A stretch of DNA of 15,204 nucleotides from Acidimicrobiaceae bacterium. Its GTDB lineage: Bacteria > Actinomycetota > Acidimicrobiia > Acidimicrobiales > RAAP-2. The stretch lies in NCBI GenBank assembly GCA_030838245.1, contig JAUTXB010000023.1, positions 1 through 15,204 on the forward strand. Direction: 5' to 3'. The notes under the pieces are model-generated. The model was not told where the DNA came from. It worked only from the letters and a program-made list of their open reading frames with translations, and searched no databases. Of the stretch, positions 8,735 to 15,204 are shown in pieces. The translations under genes were made by a program, and so were the position numbers. How positions within the stretch are numbered: the stretch's first letter is position 1; the number at the start of each line of letters is the position of its first letter.

Positions 8735-8763
8735 TTGACAAGGGTGCATTGGCCCTCCACACT
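8735..8763 (+). promoter_or_regulatory. Candidate promoter for the ferritin-like gene
   Basis: A perfect -35 hexamer TTGACA is at 8735-8740. A 17-bp spacer leads to CACACT (8758-8763), only a 3/6 match to the -10 consensus. Orientation and distance (about 30 bp before the start) fit the downstream gene, but the -10 is weak. Confidence 0.35.
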
Positions 8764-8794
8764 GAAATATGAGGCCCAGTGACCAGGGGGAATG

Positions 8795-9874
8795 ATGACG
8801 ACCAAGGTGTACCAGCTGCCGGTGGACAAGACCGGGTGGCAGACAGAGGACAAGTCGGGGACGGCCACCTTTACCTGGGAGTACGACGATGGGCGAGAGA
8901 AGCTCATCAACCTCTACGAGAAAGGCAAGAAGAAGCAGTGGGACGCAGCCGAGCGGATCGACTGGTCCCACGACCCCGACTTGGAGAACCCGCTGCAGAT
9001 GCCGGACGAGCTGGTGCCCATCTTCGGGTCGCCGGTGTGGGACAAGCTGACCGCGGCCGAGCGGGGCAACGTGAGACGGCACATGGTGGCCTGGCAGTTC
9101 AGCCAGTTCCTCCACGGTGAGCAGGGTGCGCTGATCTGCACGGCCAAGATCGTCGAGACCGTCCCCGACATCGACTCGAAGTTCTACGCCGCCACCCAGG
9201 TCATGGATGAGGCCCGCCACGTCGAGACCTACTCGCGGTACCTGGACAAGATCGAGACCGCCTACCCGATCAACGACAATCTGAAGTCGCTGCTCAACGA
9301 CGTGCTGACTGACTCGCGGTGGGACATGACCTACCTGGGCATGCAGGTGCTGATCGAGGGCCTGGCCCTGGCTGCCTTCGGGCTCATCCGGAACACCGCC
9401 GGCGACCCGCTGGGCAAGGCGGTCAATGCCTATGTCATGCAGGACGAGGCCCGCCACGTCATGTTCGGTCGCCTGGCCCTGCGCGACTATTACCCGCAGC
9501 TGACCCAGGCTGAGCGCGACGACCGCGAGGAGTTCTGCGCCGATGCCTGCTACCGGATGCGCGATCGGTTCCTGGGCGAGGAGCTTTGGCAGTGCCTCGG
9601 TTACGACCCCGACGAGTGCATCGACTTCGTCAACCACAGCGAGAGCCAGCGCGTGTTCCGCAGCTTGTTGTTCACAAGGATCGTGCCGACTTTGAAAGAC
9701 GTCGGACTGTGGGGCCCGAAGATGCGCCAAACCTTCGCCGACATGGACGTCATCGGTTACGAGTCCACCGATCTCGATGCGGTCATGGCCGAGGACGAGC
9801 AAATCGCCGAGAATATCGACATCCAACGTGCTCACCTCGACCAGGCCATCGCCGAGGGTTCGCCCGTCGACTGA
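8795..9874 (+). CDS. Ferritin-like di-iron protein, probable oxygenase
   Basis: A 359-residue protein with a duplicated ExxH iron-binding pattern on a four-helix bundle. Likely ligands are Glu109 (HGEQGAL), Glu139 and His142 (MDEARHVE), Glu188 (IEGLAL), and Glu218 and His221 (QDEARHVMFG). This six-residue set is the carboxylate-bridged di-iron arrangement of ferritin-like oxygenases and oxidases, and the length exceeds that of a storage ferritin. AurF-type N-oxygenases and R2-like oxidases are relatives by fold, but I do not recognise the exact family or substrate. ATG 8792 and 8795 are adjacent; 8795 gives AGGGGG a better spacing. It is followed after 109 bp by an F420-type oxidoreductase on the same strand. 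Cytoplasmic; no transmembrane segment. Confidence 0.85.
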   Translation: MTTKVYQLPVDKTGWQTEDKSGTATFTWEYDDGREKLINLYEKGKKKQWDAAERIDWSHDPDLENPLQMPDELVPIFGSPVWDKLTAAERGNVRRHMVAWQFSQFLHGEQGALICTAKIVETVPDIDSKFYAATQVMDEARHVETYSRYLDKIETAYPINDNLKSLLNDVLTDSRWDMTYLGMQVLIEGLALAAFGLIRNTAGDPLGKAVNAYVMQDEARHVMFGRLALRDYYPQLTQAERDDREEFCADACYRMRDRFLGEELWQCLGYDPDECIDFVNHSESQRVFRSLLFTRIVPTLKDVGLWGPKMRQTFADMDVIGYESTDLDAVMAEDEQIAENIDIQRAHLDQAIAEGSPVD

Positions 9875-9983
9875 TCGGTACCGAGCGGGACCCCGTCTCG
9901 ACCTTCGGCCCCGGCGTACGCGAACATGCCCGTGGGCGCGCCCGCGCCCGGTCCGTCCAGCCGCAGGATTGCGAGGGGAAGCG

Positions 9984-11033
9984 ATGAAGATCACGACCAC
10001 GCTGAGCTATGCCGGAGGGTTCCGGGAGTCGGCCGCACAGGTCGCCGAGCTCGAGCAGGCCGGGCTCGACTTGGTGTGGGTGGCCGAGGCCTACGGGTTG
10101 GACGGCCCGAGCATGATGGGCTATCTGGCCGCACTGACGGAGAAGGTCGAGATCGGTTCGGCCATCCTCCCCATCTACTCGCGGACCCCCACCCTGATCG
10201 CCATGACGGCAGCGGGCATCGATGCCCTGTCCGAGGGCCGGTTCCATCTCGGACTGGGGGCATCGGGTCCCCAGGTCATCGAGGGTTTCCACGGCGTGCC
10301 CTATGTCGCTCCCATCGCCCGCACCCGCGAGGTGATCGAGATCTGCCGGAAGGTGTGGGCCCGAGAGGAGCCCCTCACCCACGACGGTGACATCTTCACG
10401 CTGCCCCTCCCACCCGGGCAGGGCACGGGGCTAGGCAAGGCGCTGAAGATCATCGGCCGACCGGTTCGTTCCGACATCCCGGTCTGGGTGGCGTCCCTCG
10501 GGGAGAAGAACGTGGCCATGACGGCGGAGGTGGCCAACGGCTGGCTCCCGATGCTCTTCATCCCCGAAAAGGTGAAGGCGGTATGGGGACCCGCCCTCGA
10601 CGCCGGGTTGGCCAAGCGGGACGCGTCGCTCGCGCCCTTGTCGATCGCCGCCGGCGGGGTGCTGGCCATCGGCGACGGCGACGACGTGACGGCCGTGCGC
10701 CAGTTGTCCCGCCCGAGTCTGGCCCTCTATATCGGGGGCATGGGTGCCAGGGGCCGGAACTTCTACAACGACGTCGCCCGCCGGTCGGGCTACGAGGATG
10801 CGGCCGACAAGATCCAAGACCTGTACCTGAGCGGGAAGAAAGCCGAGGCGGAGGCGGCGGTTCCCGAGGAGCTCTTGGAGCTGACCTCGCTCTGTGGACC
10901 GGCTGGTCATGTGGCCGAGCGCATTGCCGCCTTCGCCGAAGCCGGCGTCACCCACCTCCAGGTGTTGCCCGTGCCCGTCGGTGACCAGCGGCCGGTCGAC
11001 TTGATCGAGCAGGTCAAAAAGCTGGCCGGCTGA
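9984..11033 (+). CDS. LLM-class flavin/F420-dependent oxidoreductase, Rv3520c-like
   Basis: A 349-residue bacterial-luciferase-like TIM-barrel oxidoreductase. The segments WVAEAYG (32-38), SRTPTLIAMTA (66-76), GRFHLGLGASGPQVIEGFHG (85-104), ARTREVIEI (112-120) and TGLGKALKI resemble the mycobacterial Rv3520c family of probable coenzyme F420-dependent enzymes. It should transfer hydride between F420H2 and an unknown substrate. The ATG at 9984 follows GAGGGGAA with a 4-nt spacer. It may be co-transcribed with the ferritin-like gene, although the 109-bp gap leaves room for its own promoter. The C-terminus (AGVTHLQVLPVP) completes the barrel, so the gene looks intact. Cofactor use is inferred from family membership, not from a visible unique residue. 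Confidence 0.9.
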   Translation: MKITTTLSYAGGFRESAAQVAELEQAGLDLVWVAEAYGLDGPSMMGYLAALTEKVEIGSAILPIYSRTPTLIAMTAAGIDALSEGRFHLGLGASGPQVIEGFHGVPYVAPIARTREVIEICRKVWAREEPLTHDGDIFTLPLPPGQGTGLGKALKIIGRPVRSDIPVWVASLGEKNVAMTAEVANGWLPMLFIPEKVKAVWGPALDAGLAKRDASLAPLSIAAGGVLAIGDGDDVTAVRQLSRPSLALYIGGMGARGRNFYNDVARRSGYEDAADKIQDLYLSGKKAEAEAAVPEELLELTSLCGPAGHVAERIAAFAEAGVTHLQVLPVPVGDQRPVDLIEQVKKLAG

Positions 11034-11055
11034 CCGGACCGAGTGGTTCTGGTCA
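11031..11055. terminator. Hairpin spanning both convergent stop codons
   Basis: TGACCGGA (11031-11038) pairs with TCTGGTCA (11048-11055) over 8 bp with one G-T wobble and a 9-nt loop. The TGA of the F420-type gene starts the left arm, and the reverse-complement TGA of the SDR gene ends the right arm. A bidirectional terminator is plausible, but there is no T-tract. Confidence 0.4.
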
Positions 11056-11964
11056 GCCCTCCACGTCACGCAGCTCGACGTCGGGGTAACGATGGGCGGC
11101 GAGCTGGCGGAACCCGTCGCGCCATGACGTCTCGCACCGCCCCAGGACTTCGTGCATCAGCGTCGTGTCCATCTGGCCGGCGGGATAGGTGTCGTCCGTG
11201 TACTTGAAGGTGGGCTCGATGCCCAGCAACTGCCCCACGTAGGTGCAGTAGTCCTCGATGCTGACGGCTTCGTCGCCACAGAAGTTGACGGTGATGGCCG
11301 GGAGCCGCCCGGCATCGAAGGCGGCGATGGCCAGTCGCACGGCGTCGCCCTGCCACATGACCGACGCCCCTCTGGGCTCGGTCGGGTTGACCCAGACCTC
11401 CTTGCCCCGGACCATACGGTCGAGCCGGACGGCCGGTCCGGTGGCGTCGAATCCGTAGACCGCCCCGATGCGGAGGATCATGGTGGGGATCTGCCACTGC
11501 TCGGAGACGAAGCGGACCAGGTGCTCGGCGGCGATCTTGGACAGGCTGTAGGCGGGGATGGTGGCCCCGTAGGGGTCGGTCTCGGTGCGGGGATGGTCGC
11601 CATGGGCATAGACCCCGCCGGTGGAGCAGTGGACGAAGGTCTTCACCGACTTGCAGTGGACCATCAATCGTCCGGTTCCCTGTACGTTGACCTCGAAGGT
11701 ATGAGCCATGTCCTTCTCGGAGTCCATGGCCACCATGGCCCCGGCGTGGAAGACGTAGTCGAAGTCGTCAGGGAGGTCGTCGAAACGGTCCACGGCCAGG
11801 TCCTTCTTGACGCACGTGACCCCGAGGGACTCGAGCTCGGTGCGTTGATCGGGACTGGAGAACCTGGCCAGGCCCCAGACGTCGTTGTCGGCGGCCAGCT
11901 GGCGGACCAGCGGCGCGGTCAGGTGGCCGCCCGGCCCGGTCACCAGGATCTTCTGTCCTTCCAT
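11053..11964 (-). CDS. NAD(P)-dependent epimerase/dehydratase, extended SDR
   Basis: A 303-residue extended short-chain dehydrogenase/reductase. The Rossmann dinucleotide motif is TGPGGHLT (9-16), which keeps the first two glycines of GxxGxxG but has Thr at the third. The catalytic set is Ser114/Thr115 (HCSTGGVY) and Tyr139-xxx-Lys143 (YSLSK). LRIGAVYG follows at about 165-172. The middle and C-terminal parts hold the substrate-binding region, whose specificity I cannot read; a nucleotide-sugar epimerase, a steroid-type dehydrogenase or another carbonyl reductase is possible. ATG 11964 has GGAGGGG 7 nt upstream; the adjacent GTG at 11967 is an alternative. It lies 37 bp downstream of the secreted-protein gene on the same strand and may be read from the same transcript. 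Confidence 0.87.
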   Translation of the reverse strand: MEGQKILVTGPGGHLTAPLVRQLAADNDVWGLARFSSPDQRTELESLGVTCVKKDLAVDRFDDLPDDFDYVFHAGAMVAMDSEKDMAHTFEVNVQGTGRLMVHCKSVKTFVHCSTGGVYAHGDHPRTETDPYGATIPAYSLSKIAAEHLVRFVSEQWQIPTMILRIGAVYGFDATGPAVRLDRMVRGKEVWVNPTEPRGASVMWQGDAVRLAIAAFDAGRLPAITVNFCGDEAVSIEDYCTYVGQLLGIEPTFKYTDDTYPAGQMDTTLMHEVLGRCETSWRDGFRQLAAHRYPDVELRDVEG

Positions 11965-12001
11965 CACGGTTCCCCTCCGTTGGCTCCGGAATTGAAACGA
12001 G

Positions 12002-12619
12002 CTATGCGGGTATCTTGGCCATGGCCTTGGTGGCGAGCTGGGTGAGCAACTGCGAGTCGACGGTGCCGTAGTCGCCCACCGCTACGGCGGCCAGGGTGTT
12101 CCCCTTTCGGGCGATCACGAACTCCTGGTCGAGCACGGTTCCCTGCACGGTCAGGTTGGCCGTGTAGCTCGAGCTCTCGGCCCCGAACCGCTTGTTCGAT
12201 GTGGGACTGACAGTTCCGGCGATCTTCTCGCCTGCCACCGTCTCCGAGAAGCTCGTGCATCGGTTGAGGTTGGCCACGACCTGTCGGTAGGCGGCGTGGC
12301 CGTTCCGGTACGAGCCGAGCAGCTCGACCAGCTGGGGCACACTCTGGTTCTGCTGGAAGGCGGCCCTGGCCTTGGCCTGGTAGGGGACCTTCCAGATGGG
12401 ATTGCTGTAGCAGCTCTTCGTGGTCGGGGTGTTGGACGTGCTCTTGGACCATCCTGGGGGAAGGTTCTGGACGGTCAGGACCCTTGCCTGGAGTTGCTGC
12501 GTGGTCGGGGTGGAGGCGGCGAACGCGGGCGAGCCGTACACCAGGGCCGCCGCGGCGATGGCGACCACCAGACCCGCTGCCTGCAGCCGTCGGCCGGCGT
12601 CGGTCAGGCCGCGGGTCAT
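12002..12619 (-). CDS. Secreted protein, PknH-sensor-like, function unknown
   Basis: A 205-residue exported protein. MTRGLTDAGRR precedes a hydrophobic core (about 14-29) and a likely signal peptidase I site after AFA (about 34/35); there is no lipobox cysteine. The mature part begins with a helix and the VQNLPPGW motif (50-57), typical of extracellular PknH-type sensor domains and related actinobacterial secreted proteins. Only two mature cysteines are present (70 and 121), consistent with one disulfide. The C-terminal half has RKGNTLAAVAVGDYG (171-185) and ends in a helix. I chose ATG 12619; a TTG at 12649 would add ten residues without a ribosome site. No strong Shine-Dalgarno is visible. 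I cannot assign a function. Confidence 0.75.
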   Translation of the reverse strand: MTRGLTDAGRRLQAAGLVVAIAAAALVYGSPAFAASTPTTQQLQARVLTVQNLPPGWSKSTSNTPTTKSCYSNPIWKVPYQAKARAAFQQNQSVPQLVELLGSYRNGHAAYRQVVANLNRCTSFSETVAGEKIAGTVSPTSNKRFGAESSSYTANLTVQGTVLDQEFVIARKGNTLAAVAVGDYGTVDSQLLTQLATKAMAKIPA

Positions 12620-12856
12620 CCACGCACCAGCTTCAGGACTCCGTCTCAAGACACGACACCGTTCTCTCGCAGGCGTACATCATGCCGTAGGCCGGTGGGT
12701 GCCCTGGTCGCCCGGCGAAGATCACACCTGTTCGGCTCCGTCGGGGAGGCCGCCGAGCACCCCGTCAGGCGTCGACCGCCTCGGGCCCCCCCGCTGCCGG
12801 CTGGTGTGTCTCGCACCACCGAGAGGGTCGCTGAGGCCAGGCCGGGGAGCGAGTTG
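12620..12856. other. Intergenic region upstream of the secreted-protein gene
   Basis: 237 bp between the MarR stop and the secreted-protein start. The promoter for the latter should lie here, but I find no convincing -35/-10 pair. A small hairpin with TCTCG and CGAGA arms (12809-12824) lies 33 bp after the MarR stop, without a T-tract. I see no RNA gene. Confidence 0.5.
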
Positions 12857-13408
12857 TCAGGACAGGGTGCGGGGCGTGGGCAACTCGACATCTGCCTGGT
12901 CGGCGAGGTCGCAGGGGGCCTCGACCGGATCGAGGGCGTTGGCCCTCGCGGCGATGACCCCGAGCTGGGCGCGGAAAGCCTGGCGCTCGTTCTCGTCGAG
13001 CGGGGCAAGCAGGTGGGCTTCGGCCTCTCGCAGGCGGTGGTCCAGCGAGACGAGGAGCTCGGAGCCCTTGTCGGTTGCGACCACCTGGCGGGCACGCCGG
13101 TCCGAGGGATCGGGTCGTCGCTCGATCAGGCCGGCGGTCTCCAGGTCATCGAGCAGGTAGGTCATGACCGTGCGGTCGATGCCGAGGTGCTGGGCCAGGG
13201 CGAGCTGGCTGCTGACGGTGCTGTGGGCGGCGGCCGAAAGCACCTGATAGCCCCGGGGCCCCCCCGGGAGGTCGGCCACTGCGGCATGGGCGGCGGTGGC
13301 GTAGGCCCGCAAGACGACGCCCAGCCCCCATCCCAGGTCCTCGGCCAAGGCGGCACTGCACGCCGACGCTTCCGCTCCGGCATCGCCGGCGGTCATGTCA
13401 TCGGGCAC
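12857..13408 (-). CDS. MarR-family transcriptional regulator
   Basis: A winged-helix MarR repressor, 183 residues from the GTG start at 13408. LAQHLGIDRTVMTYLLDDLETAGLIERRPDPSDRRARQV forms the recognition helix and wing (roughly residues 71-109), with the DPSDRR wing signature. It ends with a dimerisation helix region. I prefer GTG 13408 because TATCAT lies exactly 6 nt before it, giving a leaderless mRNA; ATG 13396 is the alternative. The longer ATG at 13462 falls inside the inverted repeat and lacks a ribosome site. It diverges from the FSP1-like oxidoreductase, the usual arrangement when a MarR protein controls its neighbour and itself, often in response to phenolic or oxidant ligands. The actual ligand is unknown. 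Confidence 0.9.
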   Translation of the reverse strand: MPDDMTAGDAGAEASACSAALAEDLGWGLGVVLRAYATAAHAAVADLPGGPRGYQVLSAAAHSTVSSQLALAQHLGIDRTVMTYLLDDLETAGLIERRPDPSDRRARQVVATDKGSELLVSLDHRLREAEAHLLAPLDENERQAFRAQLGVIAARANALDPVEAPCDLADQADVELPTPRTLS

Positions 13409-13414
13409 AGGGCC

Positions 13415-13420
13415 ATGATA
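13415..13420 (-). promoter_or_regulatory. Candidate -10 box for leaderless marR-type gene
   Basis: On the minus strand TATCAT (5/6 match to TATAAT) ends 6 nt before the GTG at 13408. The -35 position for a 17-bp spacer (13438-13443) is a poor hexamer and overlaps the left arm of the inverted repeat at 13440, so autorepression is plausible. Confidence 0.45.
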
Positions 13421-13439
13421 TCGGGAAATGCGCCGAACG

Positions 13440-13467
13440 AGAAGATCATTTGCACAGATCATCTTCT
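13440..13467. promoter_or_regulatory. Probable MarR operator (inverted repeat)
   Basis: Arms AGAAGATCAT (13440-13449) and ATCATCTTCT (13458-13467) match at 9 of 10 positions across an 8-nt spacer. The right half also forms GATCAT (13457-13462) with ATGATC (13474-13479). The site covers the -35 of the plus-strand promoter and abuts the minus-strand -35 position, as expected of a divergent MarR operator. Confidence 0.6.
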
Positions 13468-13478
13468 ACACATATGAT
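13450..13478 (+). promoter_or_regulatory. Promoter of the FSP1-like oxidoreductase gene
   Basis: TTGCAC (13450-13455) and TATGAT (13473-13478) are separated by exactly 17 bp, a near-consensus sigma-70-type promoter. Transcription would start near 13485, leaving a leader of about 37 nt with TGGAGA before the ATG. Confidence 0.65.
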
Positions 13479-13521
13479 CGTGCAGCAAGACGTACTCTAC
13501 GAGCCCAGGACTGGAGATCAG

Positions 13522-14637
13522 ATGACCGAGAATGATCAAACACAGAGGCCGACCGTGGCAGTCGTGGGCGGCGGTTACGGCGGGGTGCGTGTGGCCAAGG
13601 CGCTGGACGAGACCATGGACGTGGTCCTGATCGAGCCGAAGGACGCGTTCATGCACAACATTGCCGCCCTCCGTGCCCTGGTCGACCCGTCGTGGCTGCC
13701 GAAGATCTATATGCCTTACGCCAAGGTGCTGGCCAACGGTCGTGTGGTCCGGGACCGAGCCGCGCTCGTCGACCCAGGCCGGGTGGTCACGGCGTCGGGC
13801 CAGGAGATCCTGGCCGATTACGTGGTGCTGGCCACAGGCTCGAGCTACGCCTTCCCGGCCAAGACCGACAAGGTCGACACCGAAGCAGCTCACGATCAGG
13901 TCCGCGCCGCTCACGCCGCCCTGTCACAGGCTGACCGGGTCCTCTTGCTCGGGGCCGGTCCGGTGGGCATCGAGCTGGCCGGTGAGATCGAGCACGTATG
14001 GCCCGAGAAGTCGGTCACCCTTCTCGACGTCGCCGGCGAAGTGCTGGGCGGCCCGTTCAAGCCCGAGCTCAAAGCCGAGCTCCGTCGCCAACTGGCCGAG
14101 AAAGGCGTCGAGGTGCTGCTCGGGAGCCCTCTGCGCGAGCTCCCACCGACGGATGCCGGCGAACTGGGAACGTTCACCGTGACCACGGAGGAAGGGTCCG
14201 AGATCACTGCCGACATCTGGTTCCGGTGCTTCGGCGTTGTCCCCAACAGCGACTACCTCGGCGAGGCGTTACTGTCGGCCCGCCAGCCTGACGGCTTCGT
14301 CCAAGTCGAGCCGACCCTTCAAGTCATTGGCCAGACCACAGTGTTTGCCCTGGGAGACCTCTCGACGGCCGATGCCAAGATGGCTGCGTTCGCCAACCTT
14401 GAGGCGGAGACCGTGGCCGCCAATATCACTGCGCTGGCCAACGGTTCGGAGCCGACTGCCTACCAGCCCATGGGAAGCGGCATCGTCGTCCCGATCGGGC
14501 CGCTAGGCGGAGCTGGCCAGTTCCCAGGCCAGGACGAGATCCTTGGTCCCGACACCGTGGCGGACCTCAAGGGGAGGGACATGGGGGTCGATCGGTTCCA
14601 AGAGCTGTTCGGCTTGGCCGTGGCCGCGGCAGACTGA
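13522..14637 (+). CDS. FAD-dependent NAD(P)H oxidoreductase, FSP1/AIFM2-like
   Basis: A 371-residue two-dinucleotide-binding flavoprotein related to FSP1/AIFM2 and type II NADH dehydrogenases. The FAD motif VVGGGYGGVRVAKAL is at 14-28, with the acidic end VLIEPK at 35-40. ATGSS is at 105-109, and the NAD(P) motif LLGAGPVGIELAGEIE is at 142-157. The second FAD motif VFALGDLS lies near the C-terminal third. There is no CxxC redox-active disulfide, so it is not a disulfide reductase; quinone or small-molecule reduction is more likely. The ATG at 13522 follows TGGAGA with a 4-nt spacer, and the in-frame open stretch back to 13450 covers the promoter. Control by the divergent MarR protein is strongly suggested. 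No membrane segment is evident. Confidence 0.9.
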   Translation: MTENDQTQRPTVAVVGGGYGGVRVAKALDETMDVVLIEPKDAFMHNIAALRALVDPSWLPKIYMPYAKVLANGRVVRDRAALVDPGRVVTASGQEILADYVVLATGSSYAFPAKTDKVDTEAAHDQVRAAHAALSQADRVLLLGAGPVGIELAGEIEHVWPEKSVTLLDVAGEVLGGPFKPELKAELRRQLAEKGVEVLLGSPLRELPPTDAGELGTFTVTTEEGSEITADIWFRCFGVVPNSDYLGEALLSARQPDGFVQVEPTLQVIGQTTVFALGDLSTADAKMAAFANLEAETVAANITALANGSEPTAYQPMGSGIVVPIGPLGGAGQFPGQDEILGPDTVADLKGRDMGVDRFQELFGLAVAAAD

Positions 14638-14731
14638 CGATTACGACCGCTCGTTGATCCGGATAGAGGGCAACTCCGTTGGTTGGTGCGGCCGACCCGA
14701 TCGACTCGGCCATCAGCGAGGGATCGGCTGG

Positions 14732-14737
14732 TATACC
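14732..14737 (+). promoter_or_regulatory. Candidate -10 box for leaderless dioxygenase gene
   Basis: TATACC ends 6 nt before the ATG at 14744, with no ribosome site between. It matches the first four bases of TATAAT (TATA) but not the last two. No -35 is evident. The spacing equals that seen at bioB and the MarR gene. Confidence 0.35.
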
Positions 14738-14743
14738 TTCGCC

Positions 14744-15204
14744 ATGGATCAGTTGCATTTCGATCCAAAAGCACTGGATCGATGGCACGACGACGGATGG
14801 TGCGTGCTGGAGGACCTGATCTCGGCCGGAGAGGTCGAAGCGGCACGAGAAGCTCTCGCTCCCTATTACCCCGCCCCTTCAAATCCTGCTCCTTCGAGGC
14901 CCTCCCACTTCGGTCCTCTGGACGCCGCCGCCATCTCGACCGGTACCGACAATGCGAACCAAGGCACCTTCGACCTGAGCTGGGACGCACCCAAGCCCAT
15001 GTTCCCCTTCGCCGAGATGGTGCTCAACCGGCTCGTCGTGCACCCGCGCCTTATCACCCTGGCCGAAGTGCTCCTGGGCACGGACCAGATTCGGCTCTAC
15101 CAGGGACTGGCCAGCGCAAAGTACTCCGAAGGCCCGCGGGACTATGAGCAGCTGCTCCACGTCGACTACGGGAACCATACATTGACGGTTCCCCGAACCG
15201 ACAT
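14744..15204 (+). CDS. Phytanoyl-CoA dioxygenase (PhyH)-like protein, 3' end cut by window edge
   Basis: The first 153 residues of an Fe(II)/2-oxoglutarate-dependent oxygenase of the PhyH family. The N-terminus (FDPKALDRWHDDGWCVLEDLIS) has the usual helix followed by the GWCVLEDLI strand. The central part has NRLVVHPRLITLAEVLLG and QIRLYQGLASAKYS, and the iron-binding HxD is His139-Val-Asp141 (LLHVDYGNHTL). The distal histidine and the 2-oxoglutarate-binding arginine lie beyond the window. The likely reaction is hydroxylation of a lipid-like or secondary-metabolite substrate, which is not identifiable here. ATG 14744 has no Shine-Dalgarno but a TATACC box 6 nt upstream. It lies 106 bp after the FSP1-like gene and may have its own promoter. 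Confidence 0.85.
   Translation, partial: MDQLHFDPKALDRWHDDGWCVLEDLISAGEVEAAREALAPYYPAPSNPAPSRPSHFGPLDAAAISTGTDNANQGTFDLSWDAPKPMFPFAEMVLNRLVVHPRLITLAEVLLGTDQIRLYQGLASAKYSEGPRDYEQLLHVDYGNHTLTVPRTD

Noticed and set aside
9875..9884. Perfect palindrome TCGGTACCGA just after the ferritin-like stop, with GCGTACGC and GGGCGCGCCC nearby
   Set aside because: Short GC-rich palindromes are frequent in this composition. They do not combine into a convincing terminator or operator.
12633..12683. A 16-codon ORF (MMYACERTVSCLETES) upstream of the secreted-protein gene
   Set aside because: No ribosome site and no conservation evidence; an ORF this short is expected by chance.
13409..13462. N-terminal extension of the MarR protein from ATG 13462
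   Set aside because: This start lies inside the inverted repeat, has no ribosome site, and would put the TATCAT box inside the gene. The MarR domain is complete without it.

Overview
The window is high-GC DNA with densely packed genes on both strands and a typical chromosomal gene content. An F420-type luciferase-like oxidoreductase, an ECF42-type sigma factor with its DGPF partner, a DUF4232-like lipoprotein, a long-form S-adenosylhomocysteinase and several apparently leaderless genes all point to an actinobacterium. Acidimicrobiia or a related uncultured lineage is a guess, not something I can prove. I see no mobile element, CRISPR array, rRNA or tRNA.

Layout. A 3'-truncated biotin synthase (bioB, minus) runs off the left edge. 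Divergent from it is a two-gene unit: an ACAD10/11-like acyl-CoA dehydrogenase and a small alpha/beta hydrolase. This unit converges on ahcY (S-adenosylhomocysteinase, minus). Divergent from ahcY is a second alpha/beta hydrolase, convergent with a DUF4232-like lipoprotein (minus). Divergent from the lipoprotein is a gamma-carbonic-anhydrase-like hexapeptide protein. Its 3' end overlaps that of an ECF42-type sigma factor, which is transcribed (minus) behind a DGPF/YCII protein. Divergent again are a ferritin-like di-iron protein and an F420-dependent-type LLM oxidoreductase (plus). These face an extended SDR/epimerase that lies downstream of a secreted protein (minus). A MarR regulator (minus) and an FSP1-like FAD/NAD(P)H oxidoreductase (plus) share a divergent control region. 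A phytanoyl-CoA dioxygenase-like gene runs off the right edge.

How they work together. Three local units are convincing: ACAD plus hydrolase (11-bp gap), DGPF plus ECF42 sigma (17-bp gap, with a matching ECF42-type promoter upstream), and MarR plus FSP1-like oxidoreductase (shared operator/promoter). The rest looks like general metabolism: biotin, the methyl cycle, acyl-CoA and redox chemistry.

Most worth a second look: the MarR-type inverted repeat lying across a near-consensus promoter; the ECF42-type promoter embedded in a perfect inverted repeat; a BioB lacking one canonical [2Fe-2S] cysteine; a gamma-carbonic-anhydrase homologue whose third zinc histidine is Glu; and a recurring -10 box placed 6-8 nt before start codons that lack a Shine-Dalgarno sequence. 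I did not find a clearly new multi-gene defence or mobile system.
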